The notes beneath the pieces are model-generated. The model saw only the letters and a program-made list of their open reading frames with translations, did no database searches and was not told the DNA's origin. Positions 17,656-26,420 of a stretch of 64,000 nt of DNA are shown here, one piece after another. The DNA is from Eutrophosalina sp902522775 (GTDB taxonomy: Bacteria > Bacteroidota > Bacteroidia > Flavobacteriales > Flavobacteriaceae), in the NCBI GenBank assembly GCA_902522775.1, contig CABYWQ010000003.1, positions 62,001 through 126,000 on the forward strand. Reading direction: 5' to 3'. Each line of letters opens with the position of its first letter. Position 1 is the stretch's first letter. The translations under genes and the position numbers were made by a program.

Positions 17656-19204
17656 GTTTTATAATTTTTTTTTCCTTTTCCTGTCTTTTTCTTTTGGATC
17701 AATTTTTTCACAAAGTAATGACTTAATTATCAGTACTAAAATAGATACAACTACTATAAAAGTTGGTGAACAAATTTCTTACGAGATAAAAATTGAATCA
17801 AATGATATTGGAGATGTTTTTTTTCCTGAAAAATATCAATTTAGCCCTTTTGTAATTGCTGAAGAATTTCCACTCGATACAATAGATTTTCAAAGAAAAA
17901 AATCGATTACTAAAAGATTTCGATTAACAAACTTTGATGAAGGTAATTTTGTGATTAAGCCTCAAGAGATAATTTTTGGTAATAAGAAGTTGTATTCAGA
18001 TTCGTTATTAATTGAAGTATTAACTGTTGAAGTTGACACTGTCTCAAAAAAATTCTTTGATATTAAAGATATTAATCAAACCAAAGAGTCAAAGAATTCT
18101 ACTTTTATAATTTTTTCTTCTTTACTTATTCTTATTGTAGCTGCAATTATTATTTATTTTTTATATAAAAAGTTTATACTTTCAGAAGTGATTATAGATG
18201 AATATAACACTCCTTTCGAAATTGCAATTAATTCTTTAAATGAGCTTGATGAGAAAAAAATTAATTCTCAAATAGAGTATAAAATATACTATACTCAGAT
18301 GACGGATATTATTAAAAATTATTTTGAAAAGGATGTTGAAATTAGTGCTTTTGAAAGTACTTCAAATGAACTTATTGAAAAAATAATTTTATTAAAAAAA
18401 TTAAAGAAATTAAAATTATCCAACGAGACTATTGATAATTTCAGGAAAGTTTTAGAAAATGCAGACTTAGTAAAGTTTGCTAAATATACTCCAGAAAAAA
18501 AGGTAATTATTGATGATAAAAAGCTATTACAATCTGTTTTAGTAAATACAAAAAATGCTATTCCAAATGATATTGAAAAGGAGTTGGAAGAAAGAAAAAA
18601 GAAAGAAAAGGAAATAGAAACAATTAAAAAAAGGAGAAAAAATAATTTTATTATTATTTCATCACTTATCGTGTTATTTTCTTTTTCTATTTCATCATAC
18701 ATCATTTTTCCTGAAAGTTTTAAAAACATATTAGTTTTTGACTCCAATAAAAAAACTTTAAAAAGTGATTGGATTAATAGCAATTATACTCAATTTAATT
18801 TGAAGCTTGAATCTCCAGATGCATTGCTAAGGGTTAGTGACACTATAAATAGCAAAAACTATTATGAACTTTTAGAAAGTGGTTATCAAGTTCAAATTAA
18901 TGTAAATTCTTACACAGAAAATCAGGATATAGTTGGTGACATGTTAGATAATTTTAAAGACAAAGGATACATTAATATTTTAACCAAAGAAGAAGAATTT
19001 ATAACCCAAAGTGATAAAAAAGGAGTTAAAATTTATGGTTCATTTGATGATTCAAAAAAAGATAAGAAATTTAATTATTCGACTATAATTTTTGTTAGCG
19101 ATCAAAATTTAATCGAAATAATAACTGTTTATGAACAAAAAAATGACATTGTTGAGCAGATTGTAAAAAGAATTGAAAACTCTATAGATTTTGTTAATGG
19201 ATAA
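17648..19204 (+). CDS. BatD-like membrane protein between DUF58 and BatA
   Basis: 518 residues starting at a GTG inside the DUF58 end. The signal peptide is MDKFYNFFFLFLSFSFG..FSQS. Next comes a beta-rich periplasmic region (about 25-140; KVGEQISYEIKIES resembles BatD repeats) and TM1 (about 155-175). A cytoplasmic part of about 160 residues follows (YYTQMTDIIKNYFEKDVEISA, DUF4381-like), ending in a charged ELEERKKKEKEIE helix. TM2 (about 337-355) and a periplasmic domain of about 150 residues complete it. I do not recognise the last domain. Position and the BatD-like N-terminus tie it to the Bat machinery; its precise function is unknown. Confidence 0.75.
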   Translation: MDKFYNFFFLFLSFSFGSIFSQSNDLIISTKIDTTTIKVGEQISYEIKIESNDIGDVFFPEKYQFSPFVIAEEFPLDTIDFQRKKSITKRFRLTNFDEGNFVIKPQEIIFGNKKLYSDSLLIEVLTVEVDTVSKKFFDIKDINQTKESKNSTFIIFSSLLILIVAAIIIYFLYKKFILSEVIIDEYNTPFEIAINSLNELDEKKINSQIEYKIYYTQMTDIIKNYFEKDVEISAFESTSNELIEKIILLKKLKKLKLSNETIDNFRKVLENADLVKFAKYTPEKKVIIDDKKLLQSVLVNTKNAIPNDIEKELEERKKKEKEIETIKKRRKNNFIIISSLIVLFSFSISSYIIFPESFKNILVFDSNKKTLKSDWINSNYTQFNLKLESPDALLRVSDTINSKNYYELLESGYQVQINVNSYTENQDIVGDMLDNFKDKGYINILTKEEEFITQSDKKGVKIYGSFDDSKKDKKFNYSTIIFVSDQNLIEIITVYEQKNDIVEQIVKRIENSIDFVNG

Positions 19205-20195
19205 TATTGTTTTTAAAAACCCTGAGTTTTTATGGCTTTTAATTTTATTGCCAGTAATAGCTTATATGCTTTACAAATTCAAGTTTGTAAGATTAAATAA
19301 TTTTAAATTTTCAAATCTTGAAAGTTTTGATTTTAAAACTCTAAAATCTAAACTGTATCCTCTAATTAATATTTTTAGAATCATAACGTTATTATTAGTA
19401 ATTGTTGCACTAGCTAGACCTCAAGAAATTAGTAATAGTATTAGGACAAAAACAAGTAGCGGTATAGATATAGTTATTGCAGTTGATATTTCATCTAGTA
19501 TGTTAGCACAAGACTTAAAACCTAACCGGCTAGAAGCTTTAAAAACAGTAGCATCCCAATTTATTAATGATAGGATAAATGATAGAATTGGACTCGTTAT
19601 ATATGCTGGCGAGAGTTATACTAAAACACCAGTAACATCGGACAAGGATGTAGTGATTAAATCTCTTTCTGACATTACTTTTGATGGTATAATTGAGGAT
19701 GGAACTGCAATTGGAATGGGTTTAGCAACTTCAGTAAATAGATTAAAAGAGAGTAAGGCAAAAAGTAAAGTAATTATCTTATTAACAGATGGAGTCAATA
19801 ATTCTGGATTCATTGATCCTTCAACAGCTGCTGATTTAGCAGCAAATTTTGAAATAAAAACATACACTATAGGTTTAGGAACTAATGGGAATGCAAGAGC
19901 ACCAGTTGCTTTAAACCCAAATGGTTCATTTAGATTTGGAATGACCAAGGTTGAAATTGATGAAGAATTACTAAAAAATGTAGCAAATAAAACAGGGGGC
20001 TTATATTTTAGAGCAACTGACAATAAGAAATTAGAGGAAATTTATAATGAGATAAACAAGCTAGAAAAAACTGAACTGGAGGAGATTAAATATTCTGATT
20101 CAGAGGAAAAATATAGGCTACTAATTGTAGCTGCAATTGGCTTAATTTTTGTCGAGTTAATTTTAAAATATATAGTATTTAGGTCAATAATATAA
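19197..20195 (+). CDS. batA: BatA, VWA-domain inner-membrane protein
   Basis: This inner-membrane protein carries a von Willebrand A domain facing the periplasm. It is 332 residues from the ATG at 19197; a TTG two codons upstream is less likely. N-terminal segment FLWLLILLPVIAYMLYKF and a second helix (about 60-80) precede the VWA domain. The MIDAS is DISSSM in IVIAVDISSSMLAQD, with T-D-G in LLTDGVNNSG. A C-terminal membrane helix (LLIVAAIGLIFVELIL) closes the protein. It overlaps the previous stop by 8 bases and shares one base with batB. Confidence 0.93.
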   Translation: MDNIVFKNPEFLWLLILLPVIAYMLYKFKFVRLNNFKFSNLESFDFKTLKSKLYPLINIFRIITLLLVIVALARPQEISNSIRTKTSSGIDIVIAVDISSSMLAQDLKPNRLEALKTVASQFINDRINDRIGLVIYAGESYTKTPVTSDKDVVIKSLSDITFDGIIEDGTAIGMGLATSVNRLKESKAKSKVIILLTDGVNNSGFIDPSTAADLAANFEIKTYTIGLGTNGNARAPVALNPNGSFRFGMTKVEIDEELLKNVANKTGGLYFRATDNKKLEEIYNEINKLEKTELEEIKYSDSEEKYRLLIVAAIGLIFVELILKYIVFRSII

Positions 20196-21241
20196 TGTAT
20201 CAATTAGAAGAAATATCATTTATGTATTTTTTGGTTTTGTTACCAATTTTATTTTTGATTTTTATTTTTAATAAAAATTGGCAAAGGACTATAAAAAAGA
20301 AATATTTTGATTCAAATACTATTGAGTTTTTAAGTCCTGAAATTTCAAATAGAAAACCATTTCTTAAATTTTTAATTAAATCCATTGCAATTATTTTATT
20401 AGTCTTTGCATTGGTCAATCCTAAAATTGGTACTGAACTAAAAACCGTAAAGAGAGAGGGTGTAGATTTGGTTTTTGCTGTTGATGTTTCTAAAAGTATG
20501 CTAGCTGAGGATATTGCTCCTAATAGAATAATCAAATCAAAAAGAATTGTTTCAGAGATTTTTGACAAACTTGGATCTGATAGGGTTGGTATAATTGCTT
20601 ATGCATCAACGGCAATTCCAGTACTTCCTATAACTACTGATTTTTCTTCTGCACGTATGTTTTTGGAAAGTTTAAATACTGATATGCTATCTTCTCAAGG
20701 AACTTCAATTGGAGAAGCAATAAGGCTTTCAAAAAATTATTATGATGATGATAATCAAACAAACAGAGTTTTATGTATAATTTCTGATGGTGAAGATCAT
20801 GAATCACAGAATATTAATGTATCATCAATTGTTGGTGACACCGGAATAACAATTTTCACAATTGGTGTTGGCTCTATTAGTGGAGCACCCATACCAATAA
20901 AGGAAAATAACATAGTTAAATCTTATAAAAAGGATGAAAATGGTGAGGTTGTAATTACCAAATTAAATGAAAAAATATTAAGTGAGATGGCTCTTGAAAG
21001 TAATGGAAAATATTTTAAAGGGGATAACACTAATACAGTAGTAAATCTTATAATAGATGAATTAAAAGAAATGGATAAGAAAGAATTTGAATCAAAACAA
21101 TTTGTTGCTTTTAAAGACCAATTTCAATGGTTTTTAGGATTTGGTTTATTTTTCTTATTCTTAGATTTGGTTGTGTATGACAAGAAAACTTTTTGGATAG
21201 AAAGGTTAAATTTATTTAATGAAAATGGGAATAAGAATTAG
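20195..21241 (+). CDS. batB: BatB, second VWA-domain inner-membrane protein
   Basis: This 348-residue paralogue of BatA has the same plan: two N-terminal membrane helices, a VWA domain and a C-terminal helix (FQWFLGFGLFFLFLDLVV). The MIDAS is DVSKSM in LVFAVDVSKSMLAED, with SDGEDHESQ as the T/S-D-G loop. The VWA domain has an inserted loop near SGAPIPIKENN. The start overlaps the BatA stop by one base, and the end overlaps batC by 23 bases. Confidence 0.93.
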   Translation: MYQLEEISFMYFLVLLPILFLIFIFNKNWQRTIKKKYFDSNTIEFLSPEISNRKPFLKFLIKSIAIILLVFALVNPKIGTELKTVKREGVDLVFAVDVSKSMLAEDIAPNRIIKSKRIVSEIFDKLGSDRVGIIAYASTAIPVLPITTDFSSARMFLESLNTDMLSSQGTSIGEAIRLSKNYYDDDNQTNRVLCIISDGEDHESQNINVSSIVGDTGITIFTIGVGSISGAPIPIKENNIVKSYKKDENGEVVITKLNEKILSEMALESNGKYFKGDNTNTVVNLIIDELKEMDKKEFESKQFVAFKDQFQWFLGFGLFFLFLDLVVYDKKTFWIERLNLFNENGNKN

Positions 21242-21953
21242 CATATTTTTTGTTTTAATGGTTTCATTTTCTTTCTCTCAAAATGAGACAGAAAAAAAAT
21301 CAAATAACCTAGTTTTTGATGGTAATATTAAATTCGACAATAAAGATTTTGAAATCGCCGAATACAATTATAGAATAGCCAAATCAATAGACTCTTTAAA
21401 TTACAATGCACCATATAATCTTGGAAATTCTCTTTATAAAAATAATTTGGGGACTGATGCTCAAATTATGTACAAAAGTGCTTTGAAAAAAAATTCTAGT
21501 AAAGAAAATAAACACAAAGGTTTTCATAATCTTGGAAACACATACATGCAGAAAGAGGATTATCAAAACGCAGTTAATTCTTTTAAACAAGCTTTGCTGA
21601 ATAATCCTGATGATGAAGAAACAAGGTATAATTATGTTCTTGCCAAGGAACTTTTAAAAAAACAGAATCAGAATAATAAAAACGATGATAAGGATAATAA
21701 AGATAATCAGGATAAGGACAATAAAAGTGATAATAAAAAAGATGAGAAGGATGATAAGGGAGAACAGGATGATAAAAATCAGGATAAAAAAGATGATTCA
21801 AAACAGCCACAGAAACCAAAACAATATCAAATTTCTCCTCAGCAGTTAAAAAATCTATTAGAGGCCATGAATAAAGAAGAAAAAAAGGTGCAGGAAAAAG
21901 TTAATAAGAAAAAACTTAAAGGGACACCAAAATCAAATAAAAAAGATTGGTAG
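21219..21953 (+). CDS. batC: BatC, TPR protein with Lys/Asp-rich tail
   Basis: This 244-residue envelope protein has a signal sequence (IFFVLMVSFSFSQ) and TPR repeats between about residues 30 and 145 (GNIKFDNKDFEIAEYNYR; NLGNTYMQKEDYQNAVNSF). A low-complexity stretch of Asp, Lys, Asn and Gln (about 150-190) follows, then a C-terminal block QYQISPQQLKNLLEAMNKEE conserved in BatC. ATG 21219 and ATG 21225 are both possible starts. The charged linker is encoded by purine-rich GATAA-like repeats. It is a likely partner of BatA/B in the periplasm; this is inferred from the family. Confidence 0.88.
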   Translation: MKMGIRISIFFVLMVSFSFSQNETEKKSNNLVFDGNIKFDNKDFEIAEYNYRIAKSIDSLNYNAPYNLGNSLYKNNLGTDAQIMYKSALKKNSSKENKHKGFHNLGNTYMQKEDYQNAVNSFKQALLNNPDDEETRYNYVLAKELLKKQNQNNKNDDKDNKDNQDKDNKSDNKKDEKDDKGEQDDKNQDKKDDSKQPQKPKQYQISPQQLKNLLEAMNKEEKKVQEKVNKKKLKGTPKSNKKDW

Positions 21954-21955
21954 TT

Positions 21956-23710
21956 ATGAAAAGAATTTTAACACTAATTTGTTTATTGGTTATTAATTTT
22001 AGTTTTTCTCAAATCAAGTTTGAGGCTGAGGTTAGTAAAAACAATTTAGGTGTTAACGAGAATTTAAGAGTTGATTTTAAAATGAATAAGGATGGAGATA
22101 ATTTCACTCCACCCTCATTTAATGACTTTAGAGTTGTAGGTGGACCAAACCAATCTGTTAGTAATAGTTGGATTAATGGAGTCAGAAGTTTTACTAAAAC
22201 CTATTCTTATTTTTTAACTCCAATTAAAAAAGGAAAATTTACCATAGGTCAAGCATCTATTGAAATTGATGGAAATATTTATAAGACTTTACCAGTTCAA
22301 ATTCTAGTTAGTGAGGCAGTACAATCTTCTTTATCACCTGGCAGCCCATCATCCAAATTAAATGATGATATTGAATTAAATATTGAAGTTTCTAAAAGTG
22401 AGACTTATTTGAATGAGCCAATCTCAGTTGAGTTTAAATTACTTTTTAACCCTAAAATTAATGTTACGAATTTGGGCGAAATAGATAGCCCAGAATTTAA
22501 TAATTTTTGGTCTCAAAATATAAAAATTCCGCGCTTAGAAATAAAAAGCACTTCCTATAAAGGACAAAGATATAATTATGTTACTTGGAAAAGAGCTTTA
22601 CTCTTTCCACAAAAGTCAGGTAATTTAGAGCTATTACCATTGACCTTAGATGTAACGGTAGATGTACCAACTAACAGACGAGATTTTTTTGGAAATGTTA
22701 TTTATTCGCAAACTTCAAAAAAAGTTTCTTCAAAAAAGAAAAATATAAAAGTAAAAGAATTTCCCTCTCAAGGTAAACCTGAAAGTTTTAATGGTGCTGT
22801 TGGGAAATTTGATGTTTCTTTATTTTCATCTAAGTCTGAATTAAAAGCAACTGAGTCATTTCAACTAGAATTAAAAGTTAATGGGAGAGGTAATCTTAAA
22901 TTATTCTCTCTTCCGGAAATAAAAGTGCCATCATCTTTAGAAAAGTATGATCCTGAATTTAAAGAAGATATAAAATCATCAATCTCAGGAATGAATGGTC
23001 AAATTTCTAATACTTATACTATTGTCCCTCAATTCCAAGGTAAGTATCCTATTCCTGCAGTTGAGTTCAGTTACTTTGACCCAGAAGCCAAAAAGTACGT
23101 AACAATAAAAACAAATGAAAGTATTATAGATGTAACTGAAGGCCCAATGAATTCAGGTTTTACTAATAACTCTGGATTGAGTTCCAATCAAAATAATACT
23201 ATCCAGACAATAGGACAGTTTAATTACATAAAATTAAGTTCTAAATTCTACAATATTAATTCTAAAAAATTATTGGACTCAAAACTTTGGTTATATACTC
23301 TTTTATCTATCCCTTTTTTAATTTTCATTGTTACAATACTTTTATTAAAAGTTGCCAGAAAATCAATCTCAGATTCTGATCTAATAACCAAAAATGCTGA
23401 GAAATTAGCTAGAAAGTATTTGGAAAATGCAAAAATTGATATTTCTAACAAAGAATCTTTTTATACCTTATTAGATCAAGCATTATTCAACTTTTTTAAA
23501 TCAAAATATATGATAAAAAAAGAAGATTTTTCTAAATATAAAATCAAATCAATTTTGATTAAGGAAAATATTTCTGAGAAGGTAATTAATGATGTAATTG
23601 AATTAATTGAAAGTTGTGAAATCGCAAGATACACTCCTGCAAGTGCAGAGGACATGGATAAAGATTATGAAAAAGCCGTTCAGATATTAACAAACTTTGA
23701 AAATGTATAA
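21956..23710 (+). CDS. batD: BatD, membrane-anchored periplasmic protein
   Basis: 584 residues from the ATG at 21956; an upstream TTG would only add three residues before the signal peptide. The signal peptide MKRILTLICLLVINFSFSQ is followed by several Ig-like repeats (EAEVSKNNLGVNENLRVDF; LNIEVSKSETYLNEPISVEF; FDVSLFSSKSELKATESF), then a membrane helix at about 445-465 (LWLYTLLSIPFLIFIVTILLL) and a cytoplasmic helical tail of about 115 residues. This is the standard BatD plan (PF13584). It follows the batC stop by 2 bases and overlaps batE by 8. Confidence 0.92.
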   Translation: MKRILTLICLLVINFSFSQIKFEAEVSKNNLGVNENLRVDFKMNKDGDNFTPPSFNDFRVVGGPNQSVSNSWINGVRSFTKTYSYFLTPIKKGKFTIGQASIEIDGNIYKTLPVQILVSEAVQSSLSPGSPSSKLNDDIELNIEVSKSETYLNEPISVEFKLLFNPKINVTNLGEIDSPEFNNFWSQNIKIPRLEIKSTSYKGQRYNYVTWKRALLFPQKSGNLELLPLTLDVTVDVPTNRRDFFGNVIYSQTSKKVSSKKKNIKVKEFPSQGKPESFNGAVGKFDVSLFSSKSELKATESFQLELKVNGRGNLKLFSLPEIKVPSSLEKYDPEFKEDIKSSISGMNGQISNTYTIVPQFQGKYPIPAVEFSYFDPEAKKYVTIKTNESIIDVTEGPMNSGFTNNSGLSSNQNNTIQTIGQFNYIKLSSKFYNINSKKLLDSKLWLYTLLSIPFLIFIVTILLLKVARKSISDSDLITKNAEKLARKYLENAKIDISNKESFYTLLDQALFNFFKSKYMIKKEDFSKYKIKSILIKENISEKVINDVIELIESCEIARYTPASAEDMDKDYEKAVQILTNFENV

Positions 23711-24464
23711 CATGTTTAAACTATTTTTAATTTTATTTTTTTTAAATACCCAATTTCAAGTTGATGTTATTTTTGATGAGGGGAATGCATTATACAATCA
23801 AGGTAATTATAATGGAGCTATTGAAAAGTATACTAGTATCATAAATAGTGGTTCCGAATCTGCAGAATTATACTATAATCTAGGTAATGCTTATTATAAA
23901 ATTAATGATATAGCAAACTCAATTTTTTATTTTGAAAAATCTTTATTACTTGATCCAAATAATAATGAAACAAAAAATAATTTATCCTTTTCTCAAAACA
24001 TGACTATTGACAGAATTGAGACCATTCCTATCAATCAATTATCCAAATTCATTTTAAGCTTTATAAATTTAGTAGATTATAATACCTGGCTTTTAATATC
24101 AATTATATTTGAATTTTTAGCCTTTACAGTTTTTTCAGTTTATGCATTTAATAAAAATACCTATACTAAAAAGCTTTACTTTAGTATTGGTTCGATATTC
24201 CTTATTTGTTTTATAATATTTTTAATTGTTGGTGTTAATTCTAAATCAATTTATGATAAAAATAATCCTGCTATTTTATTTGAGAACAGGATATCATTTA
24301 AGTCTGAACCTAATGAAAGATCTGAAGAAATATTTATATTAAATGAGGGTACTAAAATTAATGTTTTAGAAAAATTAAATGAATGGAGTCAAGTCGAACT
24401 TTTAAATGGATCAAAGGGCTGGATATTGAGTTCTTCATATCAGCTTGTAAAGAGACCAAATTAA
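23703..24464 (+). CDS. batE: BatE, TPR and SH3-like membrane protein
   Basis: This 253-residue protein has an N-terminal signal/anchor (MFKLFLILFFLN), TPR repeats (NALYNQGNYNGAIEKY; YYNLGNAYYKINDIANSI, about 25-95), two membrane helices (about 130-150 and 158-178) and a C-terminal bacterial SH3-like domain (GTKINVLEKLNEWSQVEL, SKGWILSS). The start is ATG 23703, or 23712. It is the last gene of the Bat run; 19 bases separate its stop from the convergent cvpA stop, with no clear terminator hairpin. Confidence 0.9.
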   Translation: MYNMFKLFLILFFLNTQFQVDVIFDEGNALYNQGNYNGAIEKYTSIINSGSESAELYYNLGNAYYKINDIANSIFYFEKSLLLDPNNNETKNNLSFSQNMTIDRIETIPINQLSKFILSFINLVDYNTWLLISIIFEFLAFTVFSVYAFNKNTYTKKLYFSIGSIFLICFIIFLIVGVNSKSIYDKNNPAILFENRISFKSEPNERSEEIFILNEGTKINVLEKLNEWSQVELLNGSKGWILSSSYQLVKRPN

Positions 24465-24483
24465 ATAAATTATCAAAGTAAAT

Positions 24484-24984
24484 TTAATTGAACATCATTC
24501 GGTTATCAAATAAAAATAGAATCCCATCACCAACTGAAATTAAAATATTAAAAATTAGAGAGTCATTTAATATTGATTTTGAAAGTATATTTATACTAAA
24601 GAGGTTATTTAAATAATTTATAACCAAAACTAAAAATGAAAAAATTACTAAGTATTTACTCAAACTGAAAACACCGCCAAGAATTCTATTAATCATTCCT
24701 AAAGATGCAAATTTTACAAGCTTAGTTAGTGATTTTCCAATTATTGAAAATAAAATGGTGATTAGTATGAATAAAGTAATAAAGGATATAATATTTATAA
24801 TCTTTATATCAATTTCAACAAATTTTGAGATAACTCTAGATAAATCTTCAGAGAAAATTGTAGATCCTATTAAGCCAATAAAGAAACCTAAAAAAGAGGA
24901 TATCTCATTAAAAAATCCTTTTAAAAATCCTCTAATAAAACTAAAAGTCAGTAGACATATTACAATAACATCAAAAAAATTCAA
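24484..24984 (-). CDS. CvpA-family membrane protein
   Basis: This 166-residue integral membrane protein of the CvpA / colicin V production family has four predicted helices. The N-terminus MNFFDVIVICLLTFSFIRGFLKGFF...SSFLGFFIGL is diagnostic. The start codon is TTG at 24982-24984; it gives the family-typical start just before the first helix and there is no better ATG. The gene stands alone on the minus strand, divergent from the next gene with 38 bases between the two starts. Its physiological role is not settled. Confidence 0.88.
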   Translation of the reverse strand: MNFFDVIVICLLTFSFIRGFLKGFFNEISSFLGFFIGLIGSTIFSEDLSRVISKFVEIDIKIINIISFITLFILITILFSIIGKSLTKLVKFASLGMINRILGGVFSLSKYLVIFSFLVLVINYLNNLFSINILSKSILNDSLIFNILISVGDGILFLFDNRMMFN

Positions 24985-25022
24985 TTTGAAATTATAAATT
25001 AGTATTTAATTATAAAAATATA

Positions 25023-25379
25023 ATGAAAGCCTCTACAAAAAAAATAAAAAGGTGGGATAATTTAATTGAGAAGATAAGTATTGATTTTAATGATGGACAA
25101 TTGATTGATTTAGAAGGTGTAATTTATTTAATTGGTATACAAGAATTAGGATTATTTGAAAAAAAATTTAAAAAAGAAGAAAAAGTAAATTTAATGCATA
25201 TAGCCATTTGTAAACTTCTTGAACCATATGGTTATTATAAATTTGATTTTGTTGATAATGAAGGATGGCCCCACTACAGTCTTAAATCCAAGCTACCATA
25301 TTTAAAGTCAGGTGAACAATCTATATTAATAAAAGAAGCAATTATTAATTATTTTTTAGAAAAGGGTTTCATTAATTAA
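25023..25379 (+). CDS. Conserved hypothetical protein upstream of pheS
   Basis: 118 residues, no signal peptide or membrane segment. The sequence GVIYLIGIQELGLFEKKFKKEEKVNLMHIAICKLLEPYGYYKF is not assigned to a functional family by me, but it resembles a small protein I associate with Flavobacteriia. A GWPHY motif follows. It is mostly alpha-helical by composition. It sits 24 bases before pheS and is probably co-transcribed. No function is known to me. Confidence 0.75.
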   Translation: MKASTKKIKRWDNLIEKISIDFNDGQLIDLEGVIYLIGIQELGLFEKKFKKEEKVNLMHIAICKLLEPYGYYKFDFVDNEGWPHYSLKSKLPYLKSGEQSILIKEAIINYFLEKGFIN

Positions 25380-25403
25380 ATAATTAGAATACTTTCGCTT
25401 GTG

Positions 25404-26420
25404 ATGGTAAATGACATAAAGAAATATTTAGAAGAACTAAACTCAGTTGAGATAAAAGATGAAAAACAACTCAACCAATTTAGACTTAAATATTTATCAA
25501 AAAAGGGTTTAATTCAAAAGTTGTTTCTTGAACTAAAGAATGTCCCAAATGATAAAAAAAGACATTTAGGCCAAAAAATAAATAATTTAAAAATTCTTGC
25601 CAATGAGATTTACGATTCTTTAAAAGATAAGTTTTCCTATAAATCAGTAACTCATAAATATGAAGATTTTTCTAAACCTTCTCAAATATTAAAATTAGGA
25701 TCACGTCATCCAATATCTATTGTAAAAAATAAAATTATAGATATTTTTCAAAAAATTGGTTTTGATATTTCTGAGGGTCCTGAAATTGAGGATGATTGGC
25801 ATAATTTTACTGCGTTAAATTTACCTAAACACCATCCAGCAAGAGATATGCAAGATACATTTTATATAGAGAAAGACCCCGATTGGCTTTTAAGGACTCA
25901 CACCTCATCTGTTCAAATAAGACATATGGAAAATAATAAACCTCCAATTAGAACAATTTCACCAGGTCGAGTTTACAGAAATGAAGATATTTCTGCTAGA
26001 TCACATTGTTTCTTTCACCAAATTGAAGGTTTATATATTGATAAGAATGTTTCTTTTGTTGATTTAAAACAAACCCTACTTTATTTTACAAAGCAACTTT
26101 TTGGAAAGAGTAAAATAAGATTAAGACCTTCCTATTTTCCATTTACCGAACCCAGTGCTGAACTAGATATATACTGGGGATTAGATTCAGAAACTGATTA
26201 TAGAATAACCAAAGGAACTGGATGGCTTGAAATTTTAGGGTGTGGTATGGTTGATCCAAGTGTTTTAAATAATTGTGGAATTGACCCAAAAGAATATTCT
26301 GGATATGCATTCGGACTGGGTCTTGAAAGAATTACTATGCTTCTTTATCAAATTGATGATATTAGAACATTATATGAAAATGATGTTAGGTTTTTAAATC
26401 AGTTCAGTAAGTCAATATAG
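25404..26420 (+). CDS. pheS: Phenylalanyl-tRNA synthetase alpha subunit
   Basis: This is the catalytic subunit of the alpha2beta2 class II synthetase. It is 338 residues from the ATG at 25404, one codon after a GTG. The N-terminal coiled coil binds tRNA; class II motifs are clear: motif 2 ISPGRVYRNEDISARSHCFFH and motif 3 YAFGLGLERITMLLYQIDD, with GSRHPIS before motif 1. The beta subunit gene is not adjacent, as in several Bacteroidota. A weak -7 candidate (TACTTTCG, 25389-25396) lies 7 bases before the start. The 3' end overlaps gpsA by 9 bases. Confidence 0.96.
   Translation: MVNDIKKYLEELNSVEIKDEKQLNQFRLKYLSKKGLIQKLFLELKNVPNDKKRHLGQKINNLKILANEIYDSLKDKFSYKSVTHKYEDFSKPSQILKLGSRHPISIVKNKIIDIFQKIGFDISEGPEIEDDWHNFTALNLPKHHPARDMQDTFYIEKDPDWLLRTHTSSVQIRHMENNKPPIRTISPGRVYRNEDISARSHCFFHQIEGLYIDKNVSFVDLKQTLLYFTKQLFGKSKIRLRPSYFPFTEPSAELDIYWGLDSETDYRITKGTGWLEILGCGMVDPSVLNNCGIDPKEYSGYAFGLGLERITMLLYQIDDIRTLYENDVRFLNQFSKSI

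Noticed and set aside
18319..18783. Open frame of 154 codons on the minus strand inside the BatD-like gene
   Set aside because: Low-complexity Phe/Ser/Ile-rich translation antisense to a supported gene; no family features.
21680..21800. CRISPR-like repeat array
   Set aside because: The repeats are short, irregular, and lie inside a coding linker.
21583..21819. His/Tyr-rich minus-strand frame opposite batC
   Set aside because: It is the complement of the Lys/Asp low-complexity linker, explaining its odd composition.
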